A DNA stretch of 64,000 nt from the NCBI GenBank assembly GCA_964410625.1, contig CAYPHY010000029.1, positions 1 through 64,000 on the forward strand, read 5' to 3'. A model generated the notes under the pieces. It did no database searches and was not told where the DNA came from. It saw only the letters and a list, made by a program, of their open reading frames with translations. Source of the stretch: CAYPHY01 sp964410625. GTDB taxonomy: Bacteria; Chloroflexota; Anaerolineae; Promineifilales; Promineifilaceae. A program made the translations under genes and the position numbers. This document shows, piece after piece, positions 8,933 to 16,971 of the stretch. Each line of letters opens with the position of its first letter. Within the stretch, counting starts at the first letter, position 1.

Positions 8933-10363
8933 TTACCTATTCGCTAGTGCCAGCAGGCGGCCGTGTTCCTCATAGAAATGTTCGATGATCGCTTCTGGGT
9001 CGGGGACGAGGGCGGCGTCGGTGGCCAGACCGAGATAGACGTTTCCGGCGTAGCTGAGAATGCTGATGCCCATGCCCAAACGGCCGGATTGAGGAACCCA
9101 GAACATGATCGTTTCGATGGGTTGCCCGGCCAGGTAGAGGGGGATCGGCGGGCCGGGGACGTTGGTGAGCACGGCCGTTGCCCGCGAACCGATGATGCCG
9201 ACAAATATCTCTTGCACCGTCTGTGGGGACATGCCGAGGATACTCAGCACATCGAGGGCGACACTGGCCTCTGGCGAATCCTTGATGGCGTCCATTCGCC
9301 TGCGGACTTCGGTCAGCCGGTCGCGGGGACTTTCGACACCGACGGGCAAGGAGAGAAAGACGAGGCCAAATTTATTGCCCAACTCCGTCATCTCTTCCGG
9401 TCTGCGCAGGTTGACGGGGACAACCGCCGTCACGTCCATGCCTTCGACATCTTCCCCTTTTTCTTCCAGATAGCGACGCAAGCCGCCGGTTACGGAAGCG
9501 ATGAGCACATCATTGACCGTGCCGCCTAGTGCCTTGCGGATCGCTTTCACTTCGTTTAGCGGCACAGGGCAGGACCAGGCGACGCGTTTGGCAACGCCCA
9601 GTTGCCCCTTAAAGGGGGTTTGCGGGTCGGTGGCGCGAAGGAGGATTTTGCTGAGGCGATAGCTATAGTCAATGCTGTTGTTTGCCAACTGGCGCGGCCG
9701 ATCATGGTCAAGAAATGTTTCAATCCCCTCTAGCAACAGACGGCGGCCGATGCGACGGCCGAATTTCAACGCCGTGCGCGTGCGCTGGTTCATCGCTTGC
9801 AAACTGGCCTGGAAACCATCGCTCGACAGTGACCTATCATCAACGCTCTCTTCGTCTACAGTGATTTCCGGCGGTTCGGGACGGGTCGCACCCTCAGAAA
9901 GATCGGTCAATGCCAACAGAACGCCTACCAGGGCGATGCCATCGGCGATGCAATGGTGTAGACGTACCATTAAGGCACCCCCCTTGCCAAAGCCGTCAAT
10001 CACGTGGATCTGCCAGAGCGGTTTGGAGAAGTCGAGCGGGGTAGACATCAGATCGCTGGCGACTTCCTGCAAGGCAGCCTGATCGCCGGGGGCGGGCAAG
10101 GCGATGCGGTGAATGTGGGAATCAAGATTGAAGTTCGGATCGTCTTCCCAATAAGATGGGGCGAGCGGCAGCGACGGCCGCACCACCCGCTGGCGAAAAC
10201 GCCGGAATTGCAGCAGCCGATATTGGATGAGGTCGCGCAAATAGTCTATATCCACCGGTTGGGCAAAGGTCATAATTCCCGAAACCATCATTAAATTGGT
10301 CGGGTCTTCCATCTTCAACCACGCCGCGTCAACATTGGAGAGGGGTGTTACTTGTAGGGCCAT
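8933..10363 (-). CDS. WS/DGAT-type wax ester synthase/diacylglycerol acyltransferase
   Basis: This 476-residue protein has the N-terminal LSNVDAAWLKMEDPTNLMMV segment and the catalytic HHCIADG motif (HHxxxDG) at residues 136-142. The second conserved region, VNDVLIASVTGGLRRYL, is near 275, and the C-terminal domain ends in the usual VPGPPIPLYLAGQPIE region. Family members esterify a fatty alcohol or diacylglycerol with acyl-CoA, making wax esters or triacylglycerol as storage lipid at the membrane face. Substrate preference cannot be told. No obvious ribosome site precedes ATG 10363. It appears to be a single-gene unit facing away from the two-component genes. Confidence 0.93.
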   Translation of the reverse strand: MALQVTPLSNVDAAWLKMEDPTNLMMVSGIMTFAQPVDIDYLRDLIQYRLLQFRRFRQRVVRPSLPLAPSYWEDDPNFNLDSHIHRIALPAPGDQAALQEVASDLMSTPLDFSKPLWQIHVIDGFGKGGALMVRLHHCIADGIALVGVLLALTDLSEGATRPEPPEITVDEESVDDRSLSSDGFQASLQAMNQRTRTALKFGRRIGRRLLLEGIETFLDHDRPRQLANNSIDYSYRLSKILLRATDPQTPFKGQLGVAKRVAWSCPVPLNEVKAIRKALGGTVNDVLIASVTGGLRRYLEEKGEDVEGMDVTAVVPVNLRRPEEMTELGNKFGLVFLSLPVGVESPRDRLTEVRRRMDAIKDSPEASVALDVLSILGMSPQTVQEIFVGIIGSRATAVLTNVPGPPIPLYLAGQPIETIMFWVPQSGRLGMGISILSYAGNVYLGLATDAALVPDPEAIIEHFYEEHGRLLALANR

Positions 10364-10598
10364 AGTTTATAGGTGTGATTTATCTTTCAAATTGGATCGA
10401 AACCGGGATGTTCGGGCTGGTAACAGGGCCATCAACTTTAGCCCTGAACGGTGTGGTCAGTATACGCCTTCAAGGGTGATTGTCAAGCAGTTTTCGAGAC
10501 GGCCGTTGTTCCCTGTACGACCATTGATAGCTTCATCAAATCTTCATGGGTGATTGTTTATAATGCGGGCGGATGAGTACTCATAGCAAAACTGATTT

Positions 10599-10618
10599 GC
10601 GGGTAAAACAACCCGCGC
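10599..10618. repeat. gcgggt...acccgc inverted repeat
   Basis: The word gcgggtaaaacaacccgcgc lies in the divergent gap between the acyltransferase and the helical-repeat gene. It has the same stem as the family at 24698 and 59229. Just upstream the word gcgggcggatg repeats part of the stem. Confidence 0.6.
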
Positions 10619-10643
10619 TACAAAAGTGATTGGAGTGTGATCA

Positions 10644-11741
10644 ATGGACGAACAAGTGCAAAAAGAGATGGAAATGGTTGATGTGGTTGATGTGGTTGAT
10701 GAGGGTAGCCATAAAAAGCCGCGAAGAGGGCGAATGCTGCTCTTGTTGATTGGTGGTTTGATGGTCTTGGCTGGGGCCTTGCTGAGTTTGGGCCTGGCCG
10801 CCTATAGCTTTGCCCAGGAAGCAGAAACGCCGGAAGAACCAACTGCGCCGGAGGAGCCATCCGCGCCTGGGGAGGCAGAGGTGTCTGCAGAACCGGAAGC
10901 GGTTTGGCACCGATTCCCGCACGCTATCGTTGCCGAGGCCGGCCCACTTTACTCCCGAAAATCGGTAGAGACAGCGTTGGAAACGGCCGTTGCCAATGGC
11001 GTGCTGACCGAGGAAGAATCAGCCTACATCCTCGCTGATATAGAAGAGAACGCCGCCAGCGCAGCCGAGGGGAGGGCCTTTTCGATGGCAATGCCCGCGC
11101 TTGAAGGGGCAGAACCCATCTTTGTTGCCGGACCACTGGGCTTCATCCGCGCTCTGGAAGCTGCCAAGGAGGAAGGGACATTAACTGAAGCGGATGTGGA
11201 AGCGATCCTGGCCGACTTTCAAGCGATTGTGGGTGATGCGATTACGATTGAGCGTTCACCCGATGAGCGAACCGTCGGGGAGGATGAAACAAGCTACTTC
11301 TTTAATGAATTGCGAGTGGAGATTCGCGGTCTCGACTCGGAAACGATGGAGGAGGCGGTTGGACAGGTGTTGGATAATGCGGTAGCGGCTGGTCGGCTGA
11401 CGGCCGAAGAAGCGGAGGCGATCCGCAAACAGGCGGAAGAGTTTAATACCAGTCCCTGGTCTGCATTACACTTAAGATCGGATGGAGCAATAGGCGAAGG
11501 GTTTCCAGTTGAGGGAATGATAGGGGTACCCGGACTACACTTTGAAGCATTAGAGGAGTTGCCTGAACTGGATGCTGGTATCTTTGCTGGGGGACGGATA
11601 GAGCATCTGAGAGATGCCCATCTCCTGGAGCGACTGGAGTTACAGCTGAGCAAAGCGGTTGAGGAAGGGCGACTGACGCAGGCGGAAGCTGACCAGATGT
11701 TGGAATCGTTGCGCGGGGCATTGTTGGAATCGGCCGAGTAG
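10644..11741 (+). CDS. Membrane-anchored protein with helical 'G-x-LT-x-EEA' repeats
   Basis: This 365-residue protein has a GGAG site before ATG 10644. An acidic cytoplasmic start is followed by one membrane segment (residues ~33-54, LLLLIGGLMVLAGALLSLGL) and a Glu/Pro-rich linker. At least four degenerate helical repeats of about 35 residues follow, each with A-x-x-x-G-x-L-T-x-x-E-A-x-x-I (for example ETAVANGVLTEEESAYI, LDNAVAAGRLTAEEAEAI and LSKAVEEGRLTQAEADQM). This pattern resembles YckD/DUF2680-like repeats. The function is unknown. It lies 131 bases upstream of a response regulator and kinase on the same strand, so it may be an accessory or target of that system (inference). An array of acgcagat repeats follows its stop. 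Confidence 0.75.
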   Translation: MDEQVQKEMEMVDVVDVVDEGSHKKPRRGRMLLLLIGGLMVLAGALLSLGLAAYSFAQEAETPEEPTAPEEPSAPGEAEVSAEPEAVWHRFPHAIVAEAGPLYSRKSVETALETAVANGVLTEEESAYILADIEENAASAAEGRAFSMAMPALEGAEPIFVAGPLGFIRALEAAKEEGTLTEADVEAILADFQAIVGDAITIERSPDERTVGEDETSYFFNELRVEIRGLDSETMEEAVGQVLDNAVAAGRLTAEEAEAIRKQAEEFNTSPWSALHLRSDGAIGEGFPVEGMIGVPGLHFEALEELPELDAGIFAGGRIEHLRDAHLLERLELQLSKAVEEGRLTQAEADQMLESLRGALLESAE

Positions 11742-11742
11742 A

Positions 11743-11855
11743 ACGCGTTACGCAGATGGCGCGGATACTTCGCAGATTAACGCGGATTTTTTTAGAAAGG
11801 AATCCGCGTTATCTGCGTGCAATGCTTATTGCCTATCCGCGTCATCTGCGTAACC
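11743..11855. repeat. acgcagat/acgcggat inverted array
   Basis: Copies of cgcagattaacgcggatt (11771-11788) face aatccgcgttatctgcg (11801-11817) around a T-rich loop. Further half-copies lie on both sides. The array fills the gap before the response regulator gene and ends 17 bases before its ATG, so it forms the leader of that mRNA. Related arrays lie at 29323, 30315, 38560, 51070, 59164 and 60636. Confidence 0.8.
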
Positions 11856-11872
11856 ACTGTTATAATCTAAAG

Positions 11873-12604
11873 ATGGGCAGAGCGAAAATTCTTGTTGTCG
11901 AAGATGATCGGAAAACGGCCGAGTTGCTGCGCCTCTATTTAGAACGCGCTGGATTTGTGGTGACGGCCGCCTATGACGGCCGAGAAGGGCTGGAACTGGC
12001 GCGAAAGCAACTCCCCGATCTGTTATTGCTGGACTTGATGTTGCCGGAGATGGATGGGCTGACGGTTTGCCGCATTTTGCGCCACGAACTGCCGCCACCA
12101 GGGATCCCGGTGATTATGCTCACTGCCCGTTCAACTGAAGACGACCGGCTGCAGGGGTTGGATATTGGCGCCGATGATTATGTGACCAAGCCCTTTAGCC
12201 CGCGGGAAGTGGTGGCCCGTGTGCGGGCGGTCTTACGCCGAGCCGGTTTCAATGGCTCCGCAACGCCCGATGAAGTTCAGGCCGGAGAGTTGCATATCAA
12301 CCTTGCCAGCCACGAAGTGCAGTTAGCTGGGAAACCCATCTACTTAACACCGAAGGAGTTCGATCTGCTGTCAACCATGGCGCAGGAGATGGGGCGCGCC
12401 TTTTCACGTGAGGAGTTGGTGGAAAAGGCGTTTGGCTATGATTATGATGGCCTTGACCGGACAGTGGATGTCCATGTGATGAAACTACGGAAGAAGATCG
12501 AACCGGATTTATCGAATCCACGTTATATCCAAACGGTCTATGGCATCGGGTACAAGTTTGCCGCACAAGGGCAGAAGGATGAAGGGCAGAAGGATGAAGG
12601 ATGA
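11873..12604 (+). CDS. OmpR/PhoB-family response regulator
   Basis: I chose ATG 11873 (MGRAKILVVEDDRKTAELL); the frame is open further upstream only because it reads through the repeat array. The 243 residues have an N-terminal receiver domain with acidic EDD near residues 10-12, phosphoacceptor Asp54 in LLLLDLMLPEMDG, and Lys near 106 in DDYVTKPFSPRE. A C-terminal winged helix follows (EVQLAGKPIYLTPKEFDLL...VDVHVMKLRKKIEPD...TVYGIGYKF). The extreme C-terminus, GQKDEGQKDEG, is encoded by an aaggatgaag repeat that continues into the kinase gene. The stop overlaps the probable kinase start by 11 bases, so the two genes are translationally coupled. Confidence 0.93.
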   Translation: MGRAKILVVEDDRKTAELLRLYLERAGFVVTAAYDGREGLELARKQLPDLLLLDLMLPEMDGLTVCRILRHELPPPGIPVIMLTARSTEDDRLQGLDIGADDYVTKPFSPREVVARVRAVLRRAGFNGSATPDEVQAGELHINLASHEVQLAGKPIYLTPKEFDLLSTMAQEMGRAFSREELVEKAFGYDYDGLDRTVDVHVMKLRKKIEPDLSNPRYIQTVYGIGYKFAAQGQKDEGQKDEG

Positions 12605-12720
12605 AGGCGGTGCTAAAATAGAAGACAGCATACGGCCGAAGGCAGACGGTAGATGGCGCATCGTTCACCCCTCATCCCTCAGCTCTCAGCCTTCATCCTT
12701 CAGCCTTCGCCACAGCTTAC
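12568..12720. repeat. aaggatgaag/cttcatcctt inverted array spanning two genes
   Basis: Direct copies of gcagaaggatgaagg at the end of the response regulator gene are answered by cctcatccctcag and ccttcatccttcagcc words around 12670-12710, inside the kinase gene. The array therefore encodes the regulator tail and the first ~45 residues of the kinase. A similar array lies at 37611-37670. Confidence 0.75.
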
Positions 12721-14435
12721 GCTGGCGGCTGTTTTTCACCTTGATGACCGTGGCCGTGGTGGCCGTGGTGTTTGTGTCCCTATTTGCCAATCGCTCCACG
12801 ACCAATGCATTCGGCCGCTATGTATTGGGTGATCTTGAGCGCGATCAGTGGGCAATCGCCCATCTATTAGAATCGCAGCTTCAAGGGAGTAGGCCGGAAG
12901 AGGCACAGCTTCTGGTTGATGCCATTGGCGAAGCTTACGGCCGCCCGATTACAGTAACCGATGCGGAGGGGCAGGTATTTGTTGGGGCGGCGCCCTTTGC
13001 CGAGCTTCCGCCGGAAGCGTTTCTTCTACCCGAACGCTCGCCCGCCTCGGCGGTTTTGAATTTTCGAGCTGTGCCTTTGGAAAGTACCGGAGAGATCAAA
13101 GCCCCCTCTTGGCGAGTTGTGCCTGTTCCCTTAACCACAGACGAAGCAGAACTGATTGCTCGCTTCAACGGAGATTGGCAGGAACTGGATGCGGCCCTGG
13201 CCGCGGCGTGGTCTTTAACGGAACGGCCGTTTACTGGCTCCCTTTCTGTAGGTCCAGAATCTGGCGTTCCAGAATCTGGCATTCCAGCACCAGAGGCTCC
13301 AGAACCACCTTATATCTTGACCCGGACACTAATTACCCCTGGCTATGGTGTTGGGCAGGGGCGTGTGGAGGGGGTGGAAACTTTTATCGGCTCAGTCAAT
13401 CTCTTTTTCTGGCTGGCGGCCGTTGGCGCGGTTGTTATGGCCGGGGTGTTGAGTCTGGGGTTGTCGCAGCGGATTTTGCGACCGGTGCAACGGCTGACGG
13501 AAGCGGCGCGGCGAATGGAAACAGGAGACCTGTACCAGCGTGTGGAAGTGGTGGGGAAGGATGAGATCAGCCAACTGGGCCACGCCTTTAATGCCATGGC
13601 CGGTGGCTTGCAGCGACAAGAGGAGTTGCGGCGCAATATGGTCACCGACATCGCCCATGAACTTCGCACACCGCTGTCGAACATTCGCGGCTATTTGGAG
13701 GCGGTGCAGGATGGGGTATTGGCGGCCGACGGGGGAACGCTGCACACCATGCATGAGGAAGTCGTCCTGCTGTCAAGACTGGTGGACGATCTACAGGAGT
13801 TGTCGTTGGCCGAGGCAGGACAGTTGCGGCTTGATCTGCGGCCGTTAAATGTCGCCGACATCATTGAACCGGCGGTCCAGAGCGTGCGGCCGTTGGCCCA
13901 GGCAAAGGGCATTACGCTGGAAGTGGAGTTGGCGGAGGATTTGCGGCTGGTGACGGCCGATGCCAAGCGTACCGGTCAGGTGTTACGCAACTTGTTGCAA
14001 AATGCGCTGGCGCATACGCTGTCGAATGGGCGGGTGGTGGTGCGGGTCGCGGAGGAGCAGAGGAGCGGAGGGGCAGGGGAGAAGGGGCAGGTGGCAGGTG
14101 GCAAGTGGCAAGTAGCCGGTTGGCATCAATCTCCAATCTCCCAATCTCCCAATCTCCCAATCTCTCAGTCTCCAATCTCCAATCTCCAATCTCTAACGAT
14201 TTCAGTAAGCGACAACGGGCCGGGGATCGCGGCCGAACATCTGCCGTTTATCTTTGATCGCTTTTACCGGGTGGATACATCGCGGGCGCGGGCGACGGGG
14301 GGAAGTGGTTTGGGCCTGGCGATTGCCAAGGCGTTGGTGGAGATGCAGGGCGGCCGAATTTGGGCGGAGAGCGAAATTGGTGTAGAGACGACCTTCTTTT
14401 TTACCCTGCCTGATACGCGCTCAGAGAGTGTATAA
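12594..14435 (+). CDS. HAMP-containing sensor histidine kinase with repeat insertions
   Basis: The most likely start is ATG 12594, overlapping the regulator stop; ATG 12579 is also possible. The ~613 residues begin with a repeat-encoded N-tail. TM1 (~44-66) is followed by an extracytoplasmic sensor region of about 210 residues, TM2 (FFWLAAVGAVVMAGVLSLGL), a HAMP domain, HisKA with His355 in DIAHELRTPLSN, and HATPase_c with the N box (RNLLQNALAHT), G1 (SDNGPGIA), F box and G2 (GGSGLGLAIAKALVE). Between the N and G1 boxes, residues ~487-534 are low-complexity sequence (GKWQVAG, then SQSPNLPISQSPI) encoded by intergenic-type repeats. All ATP-binding boxes remain, so the kinase is probably active. 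It is the partner of the upstream regulator. Confidence 0.92.
   Translation: MKDEGGAKIEDSIRPKADGRWRIVHPSSLSSQPSSFSLRHSLRWRLFFTLMTVAVVAVVFVSLFANRSTTNAFGRYVLGDLERDQWAIAHLLESQLQGSRPEEAQLLVDAIGEAYGRPITVTDAEGQVFVGAAPFAELPPEAFLLPERSPASAVLNFRAVPLESTGEIKAPSWRVVPVPLTTDEAELIARFNGDWQELDAALAAAWSLTERPFTGSLSVGPESGVPESGIPAPEAPEPPYILTRTLITPGYGVGQGRVEGVETFIGSVNLFFWLAAVGAVVMAGVLSLGLSQRILRPVQRLTEAARRMETGDLYQRVEVVGKDEISQLGHAFNAMAGGLQRQEELRRNMVTDIAHELRTPLSNIRGYLEAVQDGVLAADGGTLHTMHEEVVLLSRLVDDLQELSLAEAGQLRLDLRPLNVADIIEPAVQSVRPLAQAKGITLEVELAEDLRLVTADAKRTGQVLRNLLQNALAHTLSNGRVVVRVAEEQRSGGAGEKGQVAGGKWQVAGWHQSPISQSPNLPISQSPISNLQSLTISVSDNGPGIAAEHLPFIFDRFYRVDTSRARATGGSGLGLAIAKALVEMQGGRIWAESEIGVETTFFFTLPDTRSESV
14060..14196. 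repeat. Intergenic-type repeats inside the kinase gene
   Basis: The stretch aggtggcaggtggcaagtgg (around 14090) and the run of caatctcccaatctcc words (14126-14195) are the same families found between genes at 40953-41010, 38388-38474 and 45626-45713. Here they are read in frame without disrupting the reading frame. Confidence 0.85.
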
Positions 14436-14501
14436 GAGTACGACAACCAACAGTATAATAAGTATTAAAACTCCTGCTGTCTTAGGCGTTCTCTTCACCA
14501 T
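14421..14501 (-). CDS. Possible small single-pass membrane peptide
   Basis: ATG at 14501 opens 26 codons giving MVKRTPKTAGVLILIILL and then VVVLLYTL before TGA at 14421-14423. A basic head and a strongly hydrophobic helix would suit a membrane micropeptide. It overlaps the last bases of the kinase gene on the other strand. A second short frame (14482-14550, MKHHQYEETDEDF...) lies just upstream and overlaps it, with AGGG before its ATG. Short hydrophobic frames arise by chance, so this is only a candidate. Confidence 0.3.
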   Translation of the reverse strand: MVKRTPKTAGVLILIILLVVVLLYTL

Positions 14502-14574
14502 TCGCACCACCGAAATCTTCGTCTGTTTCTTCGTATTGATGGTGTTTCATTGTCAACCCTGCTATGCCAATGAA

Positions 14575-14605
14575 AAGACCCCTACAGCTTAACTGTAGGG
14601 GTCTT
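14575..14605. terminator. Bidirectional hairpin between convergent genes
   Basis: aagacccctacag (14575-14587) and ctgtaggggtctt (14593-14605) form a perfect 13-bp stem with a 5-base loop. It lies between the kinase (plus strand) and the secreted protease (minus strand), whose ends converge here. A second hairpin, tcgtggtga (14613-14621) with tcaccacga (14639-14647), follows. Confidence 0.85.
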
Positions 14606-14748
14606 GGGGTATTCGTGGTGATTGCGAGCAAAGCCCCGTCACCACGAACGCTTGCTATTCCTAACCCGTTTCAACGAGTTTCCTGTGCCAGCGGTAGAAA
14701 TCATTCTACCCTGTCATGCCATAGCCATACGGCCATACCCTATTACAC

Positions 14749-16659
14749 CTATTCCCAATTTTCTGGGATACGGATCGGGTCAACCTGGCGAGGCACGTTG
14801 GGGTTGGGGGCCATACGGAACATGGCTTCGGCCGCGGCTGTCGGCACACCTAGCTGCTCGGCCGCTGTCGCTACCAGTTCATAGCTCTGGCGAGCGCTGG
14901 TGGCGGCGGTCAGATAGTTCCACCTCCTGAAGTTGCGCATCGCTTCACGTGATTTCATGTTCGCTTCGTTGAGTAACGGCCGAACACTCCCCGCGTCAGG
15001 ATGAGCCAACACATCAGCCAGAATGTCATTGGCCGAGTTGAGATAACCGGCAAATTCGTAGCGATACATGTTGTCCTGGTCAAATCGGCCGAAGCTGTTG
15101 CTGATGCCGAGATAAGACATGACACTGTCACTTTCGTCCCCAACCCAGGCAAAGAATAAATCGCCACCCGGCCCATAGTCAAAGCCTAACTCAGCGTCGT
15201 AACCATCGTGTGGATGGGACATGCCGATGTGGTGGCCGAACTCATGGATTGTCGTTGTGGTGAAGCCAAAGCCAAAGTCGCGGTAGGTTGGAGTATCAAA
15301 TTGGAAGACAAAGCTTTGCGTGCCATCCGTCCAGTTATCATCGGCATAGCCAAGCAAGCCAAAATTGTCTCCCATCTGTGCGTCGGTGGTGTTGAAGGAA
15401 AAGACCGCACCGACGTAGTCATCCGGCCCATAGGCAGGCACGTAGTCGTCGTAGTTGGCATCAAAGTAGCAGAAAAGCTGGGCAAAAGGATCCCCAAGTG
15501 GTGTCCAACAATCTTCCCTATCGTTTAACCCATTAAAGATACGCAGAGAGCGCCGCGCACCGCGATCGATGGGGTCATTGTCCTCCAGATGGACTTGCCA
15601 ATCATAATAGGGTTGGAAGGCGGAGAGATATTGATGGGTGGCATCAGTATCGATCCAGTCCAACCCGCTGCTGTTGGGTTCGTCCTCAAACATCTCGATA
15701 TGCACCACACGATCACCGCCCGGACCGGGGGAAGCAACGAGAGGATCATAGAGGGGTGAACTGGTGAAGATCAGATTGATGGCGACAAAACGGGCGACCA
15801 GCGCCAAATCGCCGGAGAGTTCATCCGCGTCGCGGTAACCACCATCCGTATATTCCCAAACGGGCGGCATTCGATAATCTTCTACTCCATCACCATCCAG
15901 ATCAGGAAAATCAACTAGCCAATTGGTCGTGTTCCACTCCGGTCCGGCGGACAGATCGTAGAACCAGGTGCGGCTGTGGGTTCCACCCCAGGCAATCAAC
16001 GCCCGCGATGGGTCTTCGCCAAAGTTAAAGCCGGTATCGAGGTCTACTTCATCCGTTTTGGTGTAGACGTGGAATTGGAAGTCGTCGCGGCCGTGCCAGT
16101 TGATGAAGAAGATGGTGTAGCCAATGTTGGCATTAATGCCCAGTCGCCGGGCGTTGGTCGCCAACCACTGTTCGGCCGAGGGGGCATCAATATAGAGAAC
16201 AGGGCCGGTCACGTCCAATACATTGGTTTCTTGCTCGTTATACAAGAGTTGGAAGAAGGTCGGGTCGCCGGTCGTGCCGGTTTCCGCGAGGTAGTTGAAG
16301 AAGTCCTCTTCAAAGGGGGCGGTGGCAAAGCGCGTGCGATAGCGGAAGTTGAAGTGCAGGCCCATATCGCGCCCTTCCACGCCATAAAACGGGGGAACAC
16401 GAACGATGGGTGTGTAGCTCGACGGGAGCTGGCTGACAATGGCCTCAGCATCAACATCCTCTTTTTCATACCCCACAAAGACGATGTTGATCGGAACATT
16501 TTGGCGATAAGTGGTGTGGACACCTGGCTCCAGGTTGCTAGCGGCACTGGTTACACCCTGGGCGGAGACGGCCGAAGCCAGAAGCAGGGTCAGCACAGTA
16601 ACGACAAGCAACAAGAGCGATCGCCTTACTCTAGTAGAGTTTTGGGAAACGTGACTCAT
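14749..16659 (-). CDS. Secreted zinc metallopeptidase-like protein
   Basis: I chose ATG 16659, six bases after AAGGAGAT; this gives 636 residues starting MSHVSQNSTRVRRS and a signal peptide ending ASAVSAQG near residue 34. The long mixed alpha/beta body has Tyr/Asp-rich segments. A complete metzincin-like motif, HEFGHHIGMSH, lies at residues 472-482 (His472, Glu473, His476, His482). This is consistent with an extracellular zinc peptidase. The C-terminal ~110 residues are helical (SARQSYELVATAAEQLGV) and end PIRIPENWE. The exact family is not recognised and the substrate is unknown. It converges with the kinase gene across a strong hairpin. It is one of three unrelated HExxH exoproteins in the window. 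Confidence 0.82.
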   Translation of the reverse strand: MSHVSQNSTRVRRSLLLLVVTVLTLLLASAVSAQGVTSAASNLEPGVHTTYRQNVPINIVFVGYEKEDVDAEAIVSQLPSSYTPIVRVPPFYGVEGRDMGLHFNFRYRTRFATAPFEEDFFNYLAETGTTGDPTFFQLLYNEQETNVLDVTGPVLYIDAPSAEQWLATNARRLGINANIGYTIFFINWHGRDDFQFHVYTKTDEVDLDTGFNFGEDPSRALIAWGGTHSRTWFYDLSAGPEWNTTNWLVDFPDLDGDGVEDYRMPPVWEYTDGGYRDADELSGDLALVARFVAINLIFTSSPLYDPLVASPGPGGDRVVHIEMFEDEPNSSGLDWIDTDATHQYLSAFQPYYDWQVHLEDNDPIDRGARRSLRIFNGLNDREDCWTPLGDPFAQLFCYFDANYDDYVPAYGPDDYVGAVFSFNTTDAQMGDNFGLLGYADDNWTDGTQSFVFQFDTPTYRDFGFGFTTTTIHEFGHHIGMSHPHDGYDAELGFDYGPGGDLFFAWVGDESDSVMSYLGISNSFGRFDQDNMYRYEFAGYLNSANDILADVLAHPDAGSVRPLLNEANMKSREAMRNFRRWNYLTAATSARQSYELVATAAEQLGVPTAAAEAMFRMAPNPNVPRQVDPIRIPENWE

Positions 16660-16971
16660 TGCAATCTCCTTTTCTATTCGGTTGACAATCTTATTGCTCT
16701 TACTCTTCCCGCAAGCAGGCCCACTCTGCCAGGGAACTGACATTGAAGCGCTACCCCACCCACAATACCCACAATATCCTGCATCATATCTTTTTTAGCT
16801 AACTAAAGTCAAGTGATCTGGCGGTTCAATTTTATATCAAATACCCTCGTCAGGGCGCGGCCGTTGTAACGCGATTTTCCTAAATCGCGGTTTCTCGATG
16901 AGCATCGTTAGCAGCGATTTAGGAAAATCGCTGTACTAGGGCGGGCGTCTTCTCGCAGGATAGGAGAGGAG
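16660..16971. other. Intergenic region with a double palindrome
   Basis: This divergent gap carries the upstream region of the secreted protease and of argS. Apart from the palindrome pair at 16871-16931 it is AT-rich around 16780-16850 (ttttatatcaaataccc), where promoters are likely, but no confident -35/-10 pair was picked. Confidence 0.5.
16871..16931. repeat. gcgattttcctaaatcgc nested inverted repeat
   Basis: gcgattttcctaaatcgc (16871-16888) and gcgatttaggaaaatcgc (16914-16931) are perfect 18-base reverse complements, and each arm is itself a palindrome (gcgattt...aaatcgc). The DNA can therefore form one long stem or two small ones. Family members lie at 43476-43538 and 48079-48117. Confidence 0.85.

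Noticed and set aside
10296..10553. 85-codon plus-strand frame between the acyltransferase and helical-repeat gene
   Set aside because: It starts inside the acyltransferase gene on the other strand and has no ribosome site or motif.
14482..14550. Acidic 22-codon frame as a gene
   Set aside because: Too short to support alone; kept only as context for the candidate membrane peptide.
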